A stretch of 64,000 nt of DNA from Streptomyces acidiscabies (lineage in GTDB: Bacteria; Actinomycetota; Actinomycetes; Streptomycetales; Streptomycetaceae). The DNA is taken from NCBI RefSeq assembly GCF_020010905.1, contig NZ_JAGJBY010000002.1, positions 4,216,001-4,280,000 of the forward strand, written 5' to 3'. This document shows, one piece after another, positions 8,737 to 16,318 of this stretch; position 1 is the stretch's first letter; the number at the start of each line of letters is the position of its first letter. The position numbers were made by a program, and so were the translations under genes. The notes below the pieces were generated by a model. It did no database searches, had not been told where the DNA came from, and saw only the letters and a program-made list of their open reading frames with translations.

Positions 8737-9505
8737 GGCCTCCCCGCGAGCGCGGGGGCGTTGCGGACCATGGCCTGGACGGCGTCGACTTCCCCGCATG
8801 TGCGCAACGAACTCCCGGCGCCCAGCCTCGACATGAGACCGCCAACTTCCCAGCGCGCATGGGGCAAGCACGAGCGCCTCGGAGACGAGGGGGAGCCGAC
8901 TTCTCCGCGTGCGTAACAGCTCGGGGCGGGGCCCAGGGGCGAGACCGCCGTCAGCCCTCCGCGTCCGTGTGGGCAACAGATAGGGGACCGCCGCGAGGCG
9001 TGAGGCTGGCCGAGTCAGCCTCCCCGTGTGCGCGTGGGCAACAGCCCTCGCGGTACAGGGCTGCGGCAGGGCGCCCAGCCCCCCGCGTGCATAACGGCTC
9101 GGGGCGTGGCCGGAGGGCGGGCCGAGACCGCCGTCAGCCCCCCCGCGTGCGCGGGGACGTTGAGTTCGGCGAGGGACAACCCTCGCGTGCGCGGGACCAC
9201 CAGATCCGCGACCCGCTCTACGCGAGTGAGCGGGCCACCCCCGCGTGTGCGCGGGCAACAGATGGAGGGCCGCCGCGAGGCATGAGGCTGTGTCAGCCTC
9301 CTGCGTGCGCGTGGGAACTTGCCGCGCGCGCCCCGCGAGGGGGTGGACGGCATGAGCCCTCCCGTGTGCGCGTGGGTAACGGCTCGGGGCGTGGCCGGGC
9401 GGGCCGAGATCGTCGTCAGCCTCCTCCCGCGTCCGTGTGGGCAACAGATGGGGGCCGCCGCGAGGCATGAGGCCGCGTCAGCCTCCCGCGTGCGCGTGGG
9501 TAACC
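8737..9505 (+). CRISPR. Eroded type I-E-like CRISPR array without cas genes
   Basis: About 14 divergent copies of a roughly 28-base repeat recur every 54-64 bases. The best copies are 8737-8764, 9016-9044, 9135-9163, 9294-9321 and 9478-9505, with cores like CTCCCCGCGTGCGCGGGGAC followed by GTTG or GCAAC. Weaker copies begin near 8787, 8844, 8897, 8951, 9075, 9178, 9235, 9353 and 9417. The core resembles the hairpin repeats of actinobacterial type I-E arrays. Several copies have lost one arm of the palindrome, and one interval is only about 40 bases. Two inter-repeat segments recur three times each in diverged form (near 8919, 9097 and 9382; near 8977, 9257 and 9447). That indicates segmental duplication and long decay. 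No cas gene occurs anywhere in the window. The array is probably non-functional. Confidence 0.65.
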
Positions 9506-9510
9506 TCCCG

Positions 9511-9545
9511 CGACGCCCGACGCCCGACGCCCGACGCCCGACGCC
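9511..9545. repeat. Five tandem CGACGCC heptamers
   Basis: Five exact copies of the 7-base unit CGACGCC run head to tail directly after the last CRISPR-like repeat. No gene overlaps them convincingly. They look like a slippage-prone microsatellite. Confidence 0.9.
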
Positions 9546-9619
9546 CCGCAGGCCCTCCGTTCAGGCAGGGCCCGCGTCGTACGGCGTATGCGCGGGCAGC
9601 GTCCGCCCCAACACCCCCC

Positions 9620-9883
9620 TCAGCGGCGCGACTTCGCGCGGTCCAGTGCCGTCACCCCCACCGCCGCCAAGCCGATCTGGATGAGCCACTCGATCCAGTC
9701 GACGCCGTTCGTGTCCTGGACGTCGAGGCCGTTCGCGATGGCCGAGCCGATGAGCGCCGCGGCGATGCCGACGAGGATGGTCCACAGGACGCCGATGCGC
9801 TGGCGGCCGGGGACGACGAGGCGGCCGAGTACGCCGATGACGCAGCCGATGACGACCGCGCTGATGATTCCGGAGATCTCCAT
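9620..9883 (-). CDS. GlsB/YeaQ/YmgE family membrane protein
   Basis: An 87-residue integral membrane protein of the transglycosylase-associated (GlsB/YeaQ/YmgE) stress family. Three hydrophobic segments span roughly residues 3-20, 31-50 and 66-82. The family hallmark GxxxGxLGRLVVPGRQ lies near residues 17-30, followed by ILVGIAAALIGSAIA. Members are widespread, often stress-induced and of unknown biochemical role. The ATG at 9883 has an AAGGGG site about 7 bases upstream. The C-terminus (DRAKSRR) is basic and probably cytoplasmic. It is divergent from the secreted-protein gene at 10127. Confidence 0.85.
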   Translation of the reverse strand: MEISGIISAVVIGCVIGVLGRLVVPGRQRIGVLWTILVGIAAALIGSAIANGLDVQDTNGVDWIEWLIQIGLAAVGVTALDRAKSRR

Positions 9884-10126
9884 CTTCGCCCCTTCGAGTC
9901 GGAATCCCGTCGATGTACGGATGCCCTTCCCGGCGTCGAACAGTCCGGTCAGGTTCATTGCCCGGGCTTGGGGGTCTCCTCGCCAGCGCTTGATGGTTTC
10001 CGCGCCGTCGTGCCATGTACCTTTCAAGCGGTCGATGCGCGTAGACCCGTCCGACCTGGACCTACGCGTACACGGCCCGTACCCGCACCCGCCTCTTTCC
10101 CCCCATCCTTCACGGAGGTTCGCCGG

Positions 10127-11065
10127 ATGCCCGGTATCGCACGTCCCCGCGCAACAGCCACACTCGCCGCACTCGGTCTGCTCGCCGCGGGCGTCACGCT
10201 CCAGGTCACCGCCGCCACGCCCTCGCACGCGGCCACCCCCCACCGCGTCCTCTTCGACAACGCGCACGCCGAGACCGCCGGCAACGCGGACTGGATCATC
10301 TCCACGAGCCAGCCCGACCCGCTGGGCGAGGACTCCTCGCCGTCCGACGAGACGGACTGGACGGGGGCGCTGTCCTCCTGGGGCGTGGCGCTCCAGCAGA
10401 CCGGCGACTACAGCCTCAAGACGCTGCCGTCGGGTTCCAGCCTCAGCTACGGCGGTTCCTCGGCGACGGACCTGAAGAACTTCGACACCCTCGTCCTGCC
10501 GGAGCCGAACACGCTGTTCACGGCCGCCGAGAAGACCGCGATCATGACCTTCGTGAAGAACGGCGGCGGCCTCTTCATGATCTCCGACCACACGGGCGCC
10601 GACCGCAACAACGACGGCGAGGACGCGGTGCAGATCCTCAACGACCTGATGACGAACAACACGGTCGACTCGACGGACCCCTTCGGCTTCTCCATCGACT
10701 CCCTGAGCATCAGCTCCGACTACCCCGCCGCCATCACGGACTCCACGAACCCGGTCCTGCACGGCGGCTTCGGCACGGTCACGAAGAGCCTCATCGCGAG
10801 CGGCACGACGGCGACGATCAAACCGGCCGACAACTCCACGGCCAAGGGCCTTCTGTACCGCTCCGGCTACTCCGGCAACACGGGAGCCTTCTTCCTCACG
10901 TCCACCTTCGGCTCCGGCCGCATCGCCTTCTGGGGCGACAGCAGCCCGATCGACGACGGCACGGGCCAGTCCGGCAACACTCTCTACGACGGCTGGAACG
11001 ACACGAACGCCACGAACGCGGCTCTGGCCCTGAACGCGACGGACTGGCTCTCGAAGGCGTCCTGA
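10127..11065 (+). CDS. Secreted protein with a glutamine-amidotransferase-like (ThuA/DUF4350-like) fold
   Basis: A 312-residue exported protein. Residues 1-36 form a signal peptide (Arg-containing n-region, LAALGLLAAG core, ending PSHA). The mature part begins HRVLFDNAHAETAGNADW, followed by FDTLVLPEPNTLFTAAEKTAIMTFVKNGGGLFMISDH near residues 125-160. That pattern is typical of flavodoxin-like, amidotransferase-type domains such as ThuA and DUF4350. The late GRIAFWGDSSPIDDGTG segment fits the same class. Catalytic residues are not evident, so hydrolase activity is only an inference from the fold. The ATG at 10127 follows GGAGG by 8 bases. Asn, Thr and Ser are unusually abundant, as in secreted proteins. 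Confidence 0.65.
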   Translation: MPGIARPRATATLAALGLLAAGVTLQVTAATPSHAATPHRVLFDNAHAETAGNADWIISTSQPDPLGEDSSPSDETDWTGALSSWGVALQQTGDYSLKTLPSGSSLSYGGSSATDLKNFDTLVLPEPNTLFTAAEKTAIMTFVKNGGGLFMISDHTGADRNNDGEDAVQILNDLMTNNTVDSTDPFGFSIDSLSISSDYPAAITDSTNPVLHGGFGTVTKSLIASGTTATIKPADNSTAKGLLYRSGYSGNTGAFFLTSTFGSGRIAFWGDSSPIDDGTGQSGNTLYDGWNDTNATNAALALNATDWLSKAS

Positions 11066-11141
11066 CCTCCACTTCCCCCCGTCGATGGCGCATCGAGGTG
11101 CCGGGGATGCGGCGTCGGCGGGGCCGTGGGAGCGTGGCGTG

Positions 11142-11582
11142 ATGGAGTACTCGTACGTCCTCTACCTCGGCGCCTCCGCCGAGCAGGTCTGGGACGCGCT
11201 CACCGATGCCGAGCAGACCGCCGCCTACTGGGGTCACCGCAACGTGTCGGACTGGGCCGAGGGGTCCCGTTGGGAGCATGTACGGGTCGACGGGTCCGGG
11301 GTCGTCGATGTGGCCGGCGAGGTCGTGGAGAGCCGTCGGCCGGAGAAGCTCGTGACGACCTGGGCCGATCCCGCCGAGCCGGCGACCGCGTCCCGGGTCG
11401 CCTTCGGCATCACCGAGTACCAGGGGATCGTCCGGCTCACCCTCACGCACACCGACCTCCGCGACGCCCGCGAACTCGACGACGTGTCCAGGGGCTGGCC
11501 CGCCGTCCTCTCCAACCTCAAGACGGCGTTGGAGACCGGGCGGCCCCTGGCGACGGAACCCTGGACGGTTCCGGAGGGCTGA
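11142..11582 (+). CDS. SRPBCC (AHSA1/polyketide-cyclase-like) domain protein
   Basis: A 146-residue single-domain START/AHSA1 protein. It opens with the diagnostic MEYSYVLYLGASAEQVWDAL, has the mid-domain VVESRRPEKLVTTW, and ends with the long C-terminal helix (GWPAVLSNLKTALETG) that closes the ligand cavity. Such proteins bind small hydrophobic ligands; the ligand here is unknown. The ATG at 11142 has GGGAG upstream. It is convergent with the SPW-repeat gene, whose stop is 28 bases away. Confidence 0.8.
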   Translation: MEYSYVLYLGASAEQVWDALTDAEQTAAYWGHRNVSDWAEGSRWEHVRVDGSGVVDVAGEVVESRRPEKLVTTWADPAEPATASRVAFGITEYQGIVRLTLTHTDLRDARELDDVSRGWPAVLSNLKTALETGRPLATEPWTVPEG

Positions 11583-11609
11583 GGCGGCCCGGTCGGGTCG
11601 GGGCGGGGT

Positions 11610-12050
11610 TCAGGACTTCGTGCTGCTCTTCGCCGCCGTGAGGGCGCACATCACCCCCAGTATCACGGCCAGCGCGCCGATGATGATGTTGTTCAGCTTC
11701 ACCCCGTTGTCCGGGCTGCTGCCGACGACCCACGGGGCGATGACCATCCACACGCCCAGCGCGCACATGGCCCAGCTGAGGCCGTACATGCGGGCGGGCG
11801 CCACCGTGAAGCCGACGCCGAGGAGGGCGATCGCGATGCCCACGATCAGGTTGTGGGTCAAGAGCGGGGGCTGGCTGGTGGTGTAGTGGAGGATCCAGGG
11901 GGATATGGCGCAGTACAGACCGAGCAGGAACACCGGCCCGTCCACGAGCGCCACATCACGACCGCCGAGCATGCGGGCATATCGGTCCCGCATCTCGGAG
12001 ACATCGGGGTGAGTCGACAGGTCACCTCGGGTGTGCGAGACGTTGGCCAT
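11610..12050 (-). CDS. SPW-repeat membrane protein
   Basis: A 146-residue protein with four predicted membrane segments and two copies of the SPW motif, ISPW near residue 52 and IAPW near residue 104. This is the usual two-repeat architecture of the SPW family. The function of the family is unknown. Residues 1-35 are hydrophilic and probably cytoplasmic (TRGDLSTHPDVSEMRDRYAR). The C-terminus (AAKSSTKS) is polar. The ATG at 12050 is preceded by GAAGGAG at good spacing. It stands alone. Confidence 0.85.
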   Translation of the reverse strand: MANVSHTRGDLSTHPDVSEMRDRYARMLGGRDVALVDGPVFLLGLYCAISPWILHYTTSQPPLLTHNLIVGIAIALLGVGFTVAPARMYGLSWAMCALGVWMVIAPWVVGSSPDNGVKLNNIIIGALAVILGVMCALTAAKSSTKS

Positions 12051-12130
12051 GATTCGTCTCCTTCGACGTGATCGCGGTGATAACGCCGCTTTATCTCCAT
12101 TCTGCTCTTATTTTCCCTTTATGTGTAGTG

Positions 12131-13069
12131 CTACGGGACGATCGACCGAGCCGTGCGGACGAACGCGTCATGCAGATCCCGCGCCGCCTGAGGCGCCGCC
12201 TCCGCCCGACGCCGCCGCAACATCAGCAGCACCTGCGGCGTACGCCCCTCCAGCGGCCGGTACGTGATCGCCCCCAGCCGCGAGCGCAGCGAATGGGGGT
12301 CCCCCCGGCCGAAGGCTGGGGGAGGATCCCCTACGACGCTGAACTCCGGCAGCACCGTCACCCCGAGCCCCTCCGCGACCATCAGCTTCCCCATCTCCGC
12401 CCCGTCCGTGGAGTACGAGAACGACGGCCCGCTCCCCCCGAGCAGCCGATGGACGTAGCGGTGCATGACGTACCCCGACCGCATCCCGATCAACGGCACC
12501 TCCGCCAGCTCCCGCACCCCGACCGCCTCCCGCGACACCAGCGGACAGCCGGGATGCATCACCACGACCGGCCGCCCCCGCAGCAACTCCGTCGACGCGA
12601 ACTCGGCCGGCATGTCGTCCCCTTCGAGATGGTTGACGAGCCCGAGGTCGAACCCCCCTTCCAGCAGGGCCCGTTGGACGTCGGACTGCTGCGCCCCCAC
12701 CCCCTCGACCTGCGTCAGCGGATGGGCCCGCCGGAACTCCCGCACGGTGGGGATCAGCAGCGGCACGGTCGCCGCGTTGACCGTCCCGACCCGCACCATC
12801 CGGCTGATCCGATGCTGCTCACCGGCAGCCGACCGCAGCCGGTCGACCGCGTCCAGCACCCCGATGATGTGCGGCAGCAGCTCCCGCCCGGACGCGCTCA
12901 TCGTCGCCCCCGACCGCTTGCGCTCCAGCAGATCGACCCCGAGCTCCCGCTCCAGATTCCGCACCGTCTCGCTCAACGCGGGCTGGGAGAGCCGCAGTTC
13001 CTCGGCGGCCCGGCGCAGCGAGCCGAGCCGGGTGACCGCCGCGATGTATTCGAGCTGTTCCGTCCGCAT
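12131..13069 (-). CDS. LysR-family regulator, probable regulator of the sulfone operon
   Basis: A 312-residue LysR-type transcription factor. The winged helix-turn-helix at the N-terminus includes RRAAEELRLSQPALSETVRNLE near residues 19-40. An effector-binding domain covers about residues 90-290. It is divergent from the sulfone/sulfonate operon starting at 13208, the arrangement typical of LysR control of a neighbouring operon, so I infer it senses sulfur status or a pathway intermediate. Oddly, about a dozen residues (PPPAFGRGDPHS, near 248-260) are encoded by a palindromic repeat inserted in frame between conserved motifs (VTVLPEFSVV and GAITYRPL). The TTCGTGAA stretch at 13124-13131 lies in the shared promoter region and could be part of its operator. 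Confidence 0.82.
   Translation of the reverse strand: MRTEQLEYIAAVTRLGSLRRAAEELRLSQPALSETVRNLERELGVDLLERKRSGATMSASGRELLPHIIGVLDAVDRLRSAAGEQHRISRMVRVGTVNAATVPLLIPTVREFRRAHPLTQVEGVGAQQSDVQRALLEGGFDLGLVNHLEGDDMPAEFASTELLRGRPVVVMHPGCPLVSREAVGVRELAEVPLIGMRSGYVMHRYVHRLLGGSGPSFSYSTDGAEMGKLMVAEGLGVTVLPEFSVVGDPPPAFGRGDPHSLRSRLGAITYRPLEGRTPQVLLMLRRRRAEAAPQAARDLHDAFVRTARSIVP
12295..12331. repeat. REP-like palindromic element inside the LysR coding sequence
   Basis: The element runs from GGGGGTCCCCCC through GGCCGAAGGC to TGGGGGAGGATCCCC. Inner arms CCCCGGCC/GGCTGGGG close on a GAAG loop, and outer GGGGTCC/GGATCCCC arms extend the stem imperfectly. I recall near-identical palindromes scattered in Streptomyces genomes. 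Here it sits in frame in a gene and adds a dozen residues without breaking translation. Confidence 0.65.
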
Positions 13070-13170
13070 GACCGGCAGAATGCGGGCCGATTCCCGCCGC
13101 GTTCAAGGGTTTCCCTGTCACACCTTCGTGAAATTCAATGGTCCGCGATCCGAGACCGGTCGGGTTCTCC

Positions 13171-13200
13171 TTGACGGCCCCGACGGACGGCTGTCACGAT
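13171..13200 (+). promoter_or_regulatory. Promoter of the sulfur operon leader
   Basis: TTGACG (13171-13176) and CACGAT (13195-13200) are separated by 18 bases and make a plausible vegetative promoter. The expected start of transcription 7-8 bases after the second hexamer coincides with the ATG of the leader peptide at 13208, so the transcript would be leaderless. Confidence 0.55.
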
Positions 13201-13207
13201 CGACGGC

Positions 13208-13291
13208 ATGAAGATGCGACTGGACCTCACGCGGCGACGCCATGTCGACCTCGCGCGCGTCTCCAGCGCCTCCTGTCGCGCCGCGGCCTGA
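13208..13291 (+). CDS. Putative leader peptide of sulfur-assimilation operon
   Basis: A 27-residue peptide with the pattern LTRRRHVDLARVSSASC followed by Arg and three Ala. The same pattern (LTRR.H.DL.RV.SA.C) is known to me from short actinobacterial leader peptides placed in front of sulfur-metabolism genes. The single Cys codon near the end would let ribosomes sense cysteine-tRNA supply, by analogy with the leaderless Cys-rich upstream frames described in mycobacteria. The stop at 13291 lies 115 bases before the sfnG start. The peptide probably has no function beyond controlling the downstream operon. The ATG at 13208 has no ribosome site, which fits leaderless initiation. Confidence 0.75.
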   Translation: MKMRLDLTRRRHVDLARVSSASCRAAA

Positions 13292-13406
13292 TCGACTCCC
13301 CGCAGATCCGCCGCAGTTCCCTTTCCTGAAGCCTGAATTCCCCGCGCCTTTCGCGCCCCCTGAATTCGGCATGCCTGAAAACGCTTCCCCGCCACAGGAG
13401 TTCCGC

Positions 13407-14495
13407 GTGCCCGCACCCGTGAAATTCGCCTACTGGGTCCCCAACGTCAGCGGTGGACTCGTCACCAGTTCCATCGAACAACGCACCGACTGGAGTTACG
13501 ACTACAACCGCGAACTCGCCGTACTCGCCGAGAACAACGGCTTCGAGTACGCCCTCAGCCAGGTCCGCTACATGGCCAGCTACGGCGCCGAGTTCCAGCA
13601 CGAGTCCACCAGCTTCTCCCTCGCCCTGCTCCTCGCCACCGAGCGCCTGAAGGTCATCGCCGCCGTCCACCCCGGCCTGTGGCACCCCGGCGTCCTCGCC
13701 AAACTCGGCGCCACCGCCGACCACTTGTCCCAAGGCCGGTTCGCCGTCAACGTCGTATCCGGCTGGTTCAAGGGCGAGTTCACCGCCCTCGGCGAACCCT
13801 GGCTGGAGCACGACGAGCGCTACCGGCGCGCCGAGGAGTTCATCACCGCGCTGCGCCGGATCTGGACCGAGGACCACACCGAACTCGCCGGAGACTTCTA
13901 CCGGTTGAGGGACTTCACGCTCAAGCCGAAGCCGCTCAACACGCCCGAGCGCCCGCACCCGGAGATCTTCCAGGGCGGCAACTCCACCGCCGCCCGCGCG
14001 ATGGCCGGCCGGGTCTCCGACTGGTACTTCTCCAACGGCAAGGACTTCGACGGCGTCACCGAGCAGATCGAGGACGTCCGCAAGTCCGCAGCCGAAGTCG
14101 GCCGCAGCGCACCGAAGTTCGGCCTCAACGGCTTCCTCATCGCCCGCGACACCGAGGCCGAGGCCCGCGACACCCTGCACGAGATCGTCGCCAAGGCCGA
14201 CCGCGAAGCCGTAGAGGGATTCGGCGCGGCCGTGAAACAGGCCGGACAGTCCACCGCCGACAAGAAAGGCATGTGGCAGGACTCCACCTTCGAGGACCTG
14301 GTCCAGTACAACGACGGCTTCCGCACCGGCCTGATCGGCACCCCCGAGCAGATCGCCGAGCGGATCGTCGCCTACAAGAAGCTCGGCGTCGACCTCTTCC
14401 TCCTCGGCTTCCTCCACTACCACGAGGAGGTCGAGTACTTCGGCAAGAAGGTGCTCCCGCTGGTGCGCGACCTCGAAGCCCAGCAGACCGCCTGA
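13407..14495 (+). CDS. sfnG: FMNH2-dependent dimethyl sulfone monooxygenase SfnG
   Basis: A 362-residue luciferase-like (LLM) flavin-dependent monooxygenase that oxidises dimethyl sulfone to methanesulfinate and formaldehyde using FMNH2 from a partner reductase. SfnG-type features are VKFAYWVPNVSGGLVTS at the N-terminus, GRFAVNVVSGWFKGEF near residue 110 and YFSNGKDFDGV near residue 205. The LIGTPEQIAERIVAYK and LLGFLHYHEEVEYFG segments near the end also fit. The frame is open further upstream, but AGGAG ends 6 bases before the GTG at 13407, and the resulting length matches the family. It is the first enzyme gene after the leader peptide and heads a compact operon whose msuE product can supply its reduced flavin. 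Confidence 0.88.
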   Translation: MPAPVKFAYWVPNVSGGLVTSSIEQRTDWSYDYNRELAVLAENNGFEYALSQVRYMASYGAEFQHESTSFSLALLLATERLKVIAAVHPGLWHPGVLAKLGATADHLSQGRFAVNVVSGWFKGEFTALGEPWLEHDERYRRAEEFITALRRIWTEDHTELAGDFYRLRDFTLKPKPLNTPERPHPEIFQGGNSTAARAMAGRVSDWYFSNGKDFDGVTEQIEDVRKSAAEVGRSAPKFGLNGFLIARDTEAEARDTLHEIVAKADREAVEGFGAAVKQAGQSTADKKGMWQDSTFEDLVQYNDGFRTGLIGTPEQIAERIVAYKKLGVDLFLLGFLHYHEEVEYFGKKVLPLVRDLEAQQTA

Positions 14496-14531
14496 CCCTC
14501 CCCCCCCACCCGCCGAAAGGTCGTACCCGCC

Positions 14532-15737
14532 ATGAGCACCGCAACCCGCTGGACCACCACCCCCGCCACCGCCGAGGAATGGATCGCCCGCGCCGCCGAG
14601 GCCGCCGCCGTTCTCGCCACCGACGCCGCCGCCCGCGACAAGGCCGGCGCCACCCCGCACGCCGAAGTGCGCCTCCTCAAGGACGCCGGCCTCGTCACCC
14701 TGCTCGGCCCCACGGAGCACGGCGGCGCGGGCCAGGACTGGCCGACCGCCTACCGCGCCGTCCGCGAGATCGCCAAGGCCGACGGCTCCATCGGCCAGCT
14801 CCTCGGCTACCACTACCTGTGGTTCTGGGCCGCCCGCCTGGTCGGCACCCGCGAGCAGTGGCAGCGCCTGGAGGCCGAGGCCACCCGCGAGGCGTGGTTC
14901 TTCGGCGGCGCCGTCAACCCCCGCGACCACGACGTGACGGTCACCGAGGACGGCGACGACCTCGTCTTCACCGGCGCCAAGACCTTCTCCACCGGCAGCA
15001 GGGTCTCCGACGTCACGGTCCTCGAAGGCGTCCTGGACGGCACGGAGTTGCACGTCTTCGCCGTCGTCCCGTCCGCGAGCCGGGGCCTGACCTTCCACGA
15101 CGACTGGGACAACATCGGCCAGCGCCTCACCGAGTCCGGCAGCGTCACCATCGACGCGGTCCGCGCCCCCTGGACCGACGCGCTCGGCTACGTCGGCAAG
15201 GAGTTCCGGCCGCGCACGTACAACACCCTCAACGTCCCGACCATCCAACTCGTCTTCGCCAACTTCTACTTGGGCATCGCGGCCGGCGCCCTGGAGACCG
15301 CCGCGACCTACACGCGCACCAAGTCCCGCTCCTGGCTGCACGGCGGCCACGACCGCGCGGTCGACGAGCCGTACGTCATCGACGTCTACGGCGATCTCAC
15401 CGCGAAGCTCTGGGCGGCCGAGGCGCTCGCCGACGCGGTCGCCCTGGAGGGGCAGCGGCTGCACGACGACCCCGACGCGGTCACCCCCGAGACGCGCGGC
15501 GCGTTCGAGGTACGGGTCGCGGCGGTCAAGGCGCGCGCCACGGACGTCGCCCTGGAGGCCACGAACCGCATCTTCGAGGTCACCGGCGCGCGGGCGACCG
15601 CCGCCTCCGAGGGCCTGGACCGGTTCTGGCGCAACGTCCGCACCCACACCCTCCACGACCCCGTCGCCTACAAGCGCCGCGAGGTCGGCCGCTGGGTCCT
15701 GGACGCCGAACTCCCCGAACCGACCTGGTACTCCTGA
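14532..15737 (+). CDS. Acyl-CoA dehydrogenase-fold monooxygenase (MsuC/DszC-like)
   Basis: A 401-residue flavin enzyme with the acyl-CoA dehydrogenase fold but related to the FMNH2-dependent monooxygenases DszC and MsuC. It has the N-terminal helical domain (residues 1-120, LGYHYLWFWAARLVG), the beta-barrel (FTGAKTFSTGSRVSD near 148, FHDDWDNIGQRLTESG near 190) and the C-terminal helices ending RTHTLHDPVAYKRREVGRWVL, which are hallmarks of the DszC/SfnB branch. In this setting the likely reaction is methanesulfinate to methanesulfonate, bridging SfnG and SsuD; this is an inference. It lies 36 bases after sfnG, with GAAAGG before its ATG. Confidence 0.8.
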   Translation: MSTATRWTTTPATAEEWIARAAEAAAVLATDAAARDKAGATPHAEVRLLKDAGLVTLLGPTEHGGAGQDWPTAYRAVREIAKADGSIGQLLGYHYLWFWAARLVGTREQWQRLEAEATREAWFFGGAVNPRDHDVTVTEDGDDLVFTGAKTFSTGSRVSDVTVLEGVLDGTELHVFAVVPSASRGLTFHDDWDNIGQRLTESGSVTIDAVRAPWTDALGYVGKEFRPRTYNTLNVPTIQLVFANFYLGIAAGALETAATYTRTKSRSWLHGGHDRAVDEPYVIDVYGDLTAKLWAAEALADAVALEGQRLHDDPDAVTPETRGAFEVRVAAVKARATDVALEATNRIFEVTGARATAASEGLDRFWRNVRTHTLHDPVAYKRREVGRWVLDAELPEPTWYS

Positions 15738-15763
15738 CCGCTCCCATCCGAAAGAGGCCCCGC

Positions 15764-16318
15764 ATGGCCACCGTCCTGTCCGTCTCCGGCAGCCCCTCCC
15801 CCTCCTCCCGCACCGGCCGCCTCCTGCGCCACCTCGACCAGCGTCTCACCGCGCACGGCCACCGCGTCATCCCCCTCGACGTCCGCACGATCCCCGCCGA
15901 GGCGCTCCTCGGCGCCGACTTCCAGCACCCCGCGATCGTCGAGGCCACCGACCTCTTCGCGAGCGCCGACGGCGTCGTCATCGGCACGCCGATCTACAAG
16001 GCGTCCTACTCCGGCGTCCTCAAGTCCCTCCTCGACCTGCTCCCGCAGTACGCGCTCACCGGCAAGACCGTCCTCCCCCTCGCGACCGGCGGCTCCACCG
16101 CGCACGTCCTCGCCCTGGACTACGCGCTGCGTCCCGTCCTCAATTCGATGGGCGCCGCGCACATCGTGCAGGGCTGGTTCACCCTCGACAAGGACATCAC
16201 CGCCCACGACGACGGCACGGTCACCGTTGCCCCCGCCTCCGCCGAGGCCCTCGCGCAGATCGTCGACCAGTTCTCGGCCGCCCTCGGCCGCACCCCGTAC
16301 CTGGCGGCGGCGAGCTGA
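15764..16318 (+). CDS. msuE: NADPH-dependent FMN reductase MsuE/SsuE family
   Basis: A 184-residue flavodoxin-fold FMN reductase. It opens with ATVLSVSGSPSPSSRTG, the phosphate-binding loop of the family, and has GVVIGTPIYKASYSGVLKSLLDLL near residues 66-88, the usual SsuE/MsuE motif. TVLPLATGGSTAHVLALDYAL follows near residue 105. It provides FMNH2 to the monooxygenases encoded on both sides, which have no reductase domain of their own. AAAGAGG lies 7 bases before the ATG. Its stop overlaps the next start by one base (TGATG), indicating translational coupling with sfnB. Confidence 0.88.
   Translation: MATVLSVSGSPSPSSRTGRLLRHLDQRLTAHGHRVIPLDVRTIPAEALLGADFQHPAIVEATDLFASADGVVIGTPIYKASYSGVLKSLLDLLPQYALTGKTVLPLATGGSTAHVLALDYALRPVLNSMGAAHIVQGWFTLDKDITAHDDGTVTVAPASAEALAQIVDQFSAALGRTPYLAAAS

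Noticed and set aside
8860-9470. A protein of about 200 residues with repeated PPACAW-like segments across the repeat region
   Set aside because: The repeats reflect the CRISPR-like DNA period and appear in several frames. Composition is not that of a real protein.
13227-15656. An 809-residue Gly/Val-rich minus-strand frame opposite the sulfone operon
   Set aside because: It is antisense to sfnG and the next gene, with low-complexity composition typical of shadow frames.
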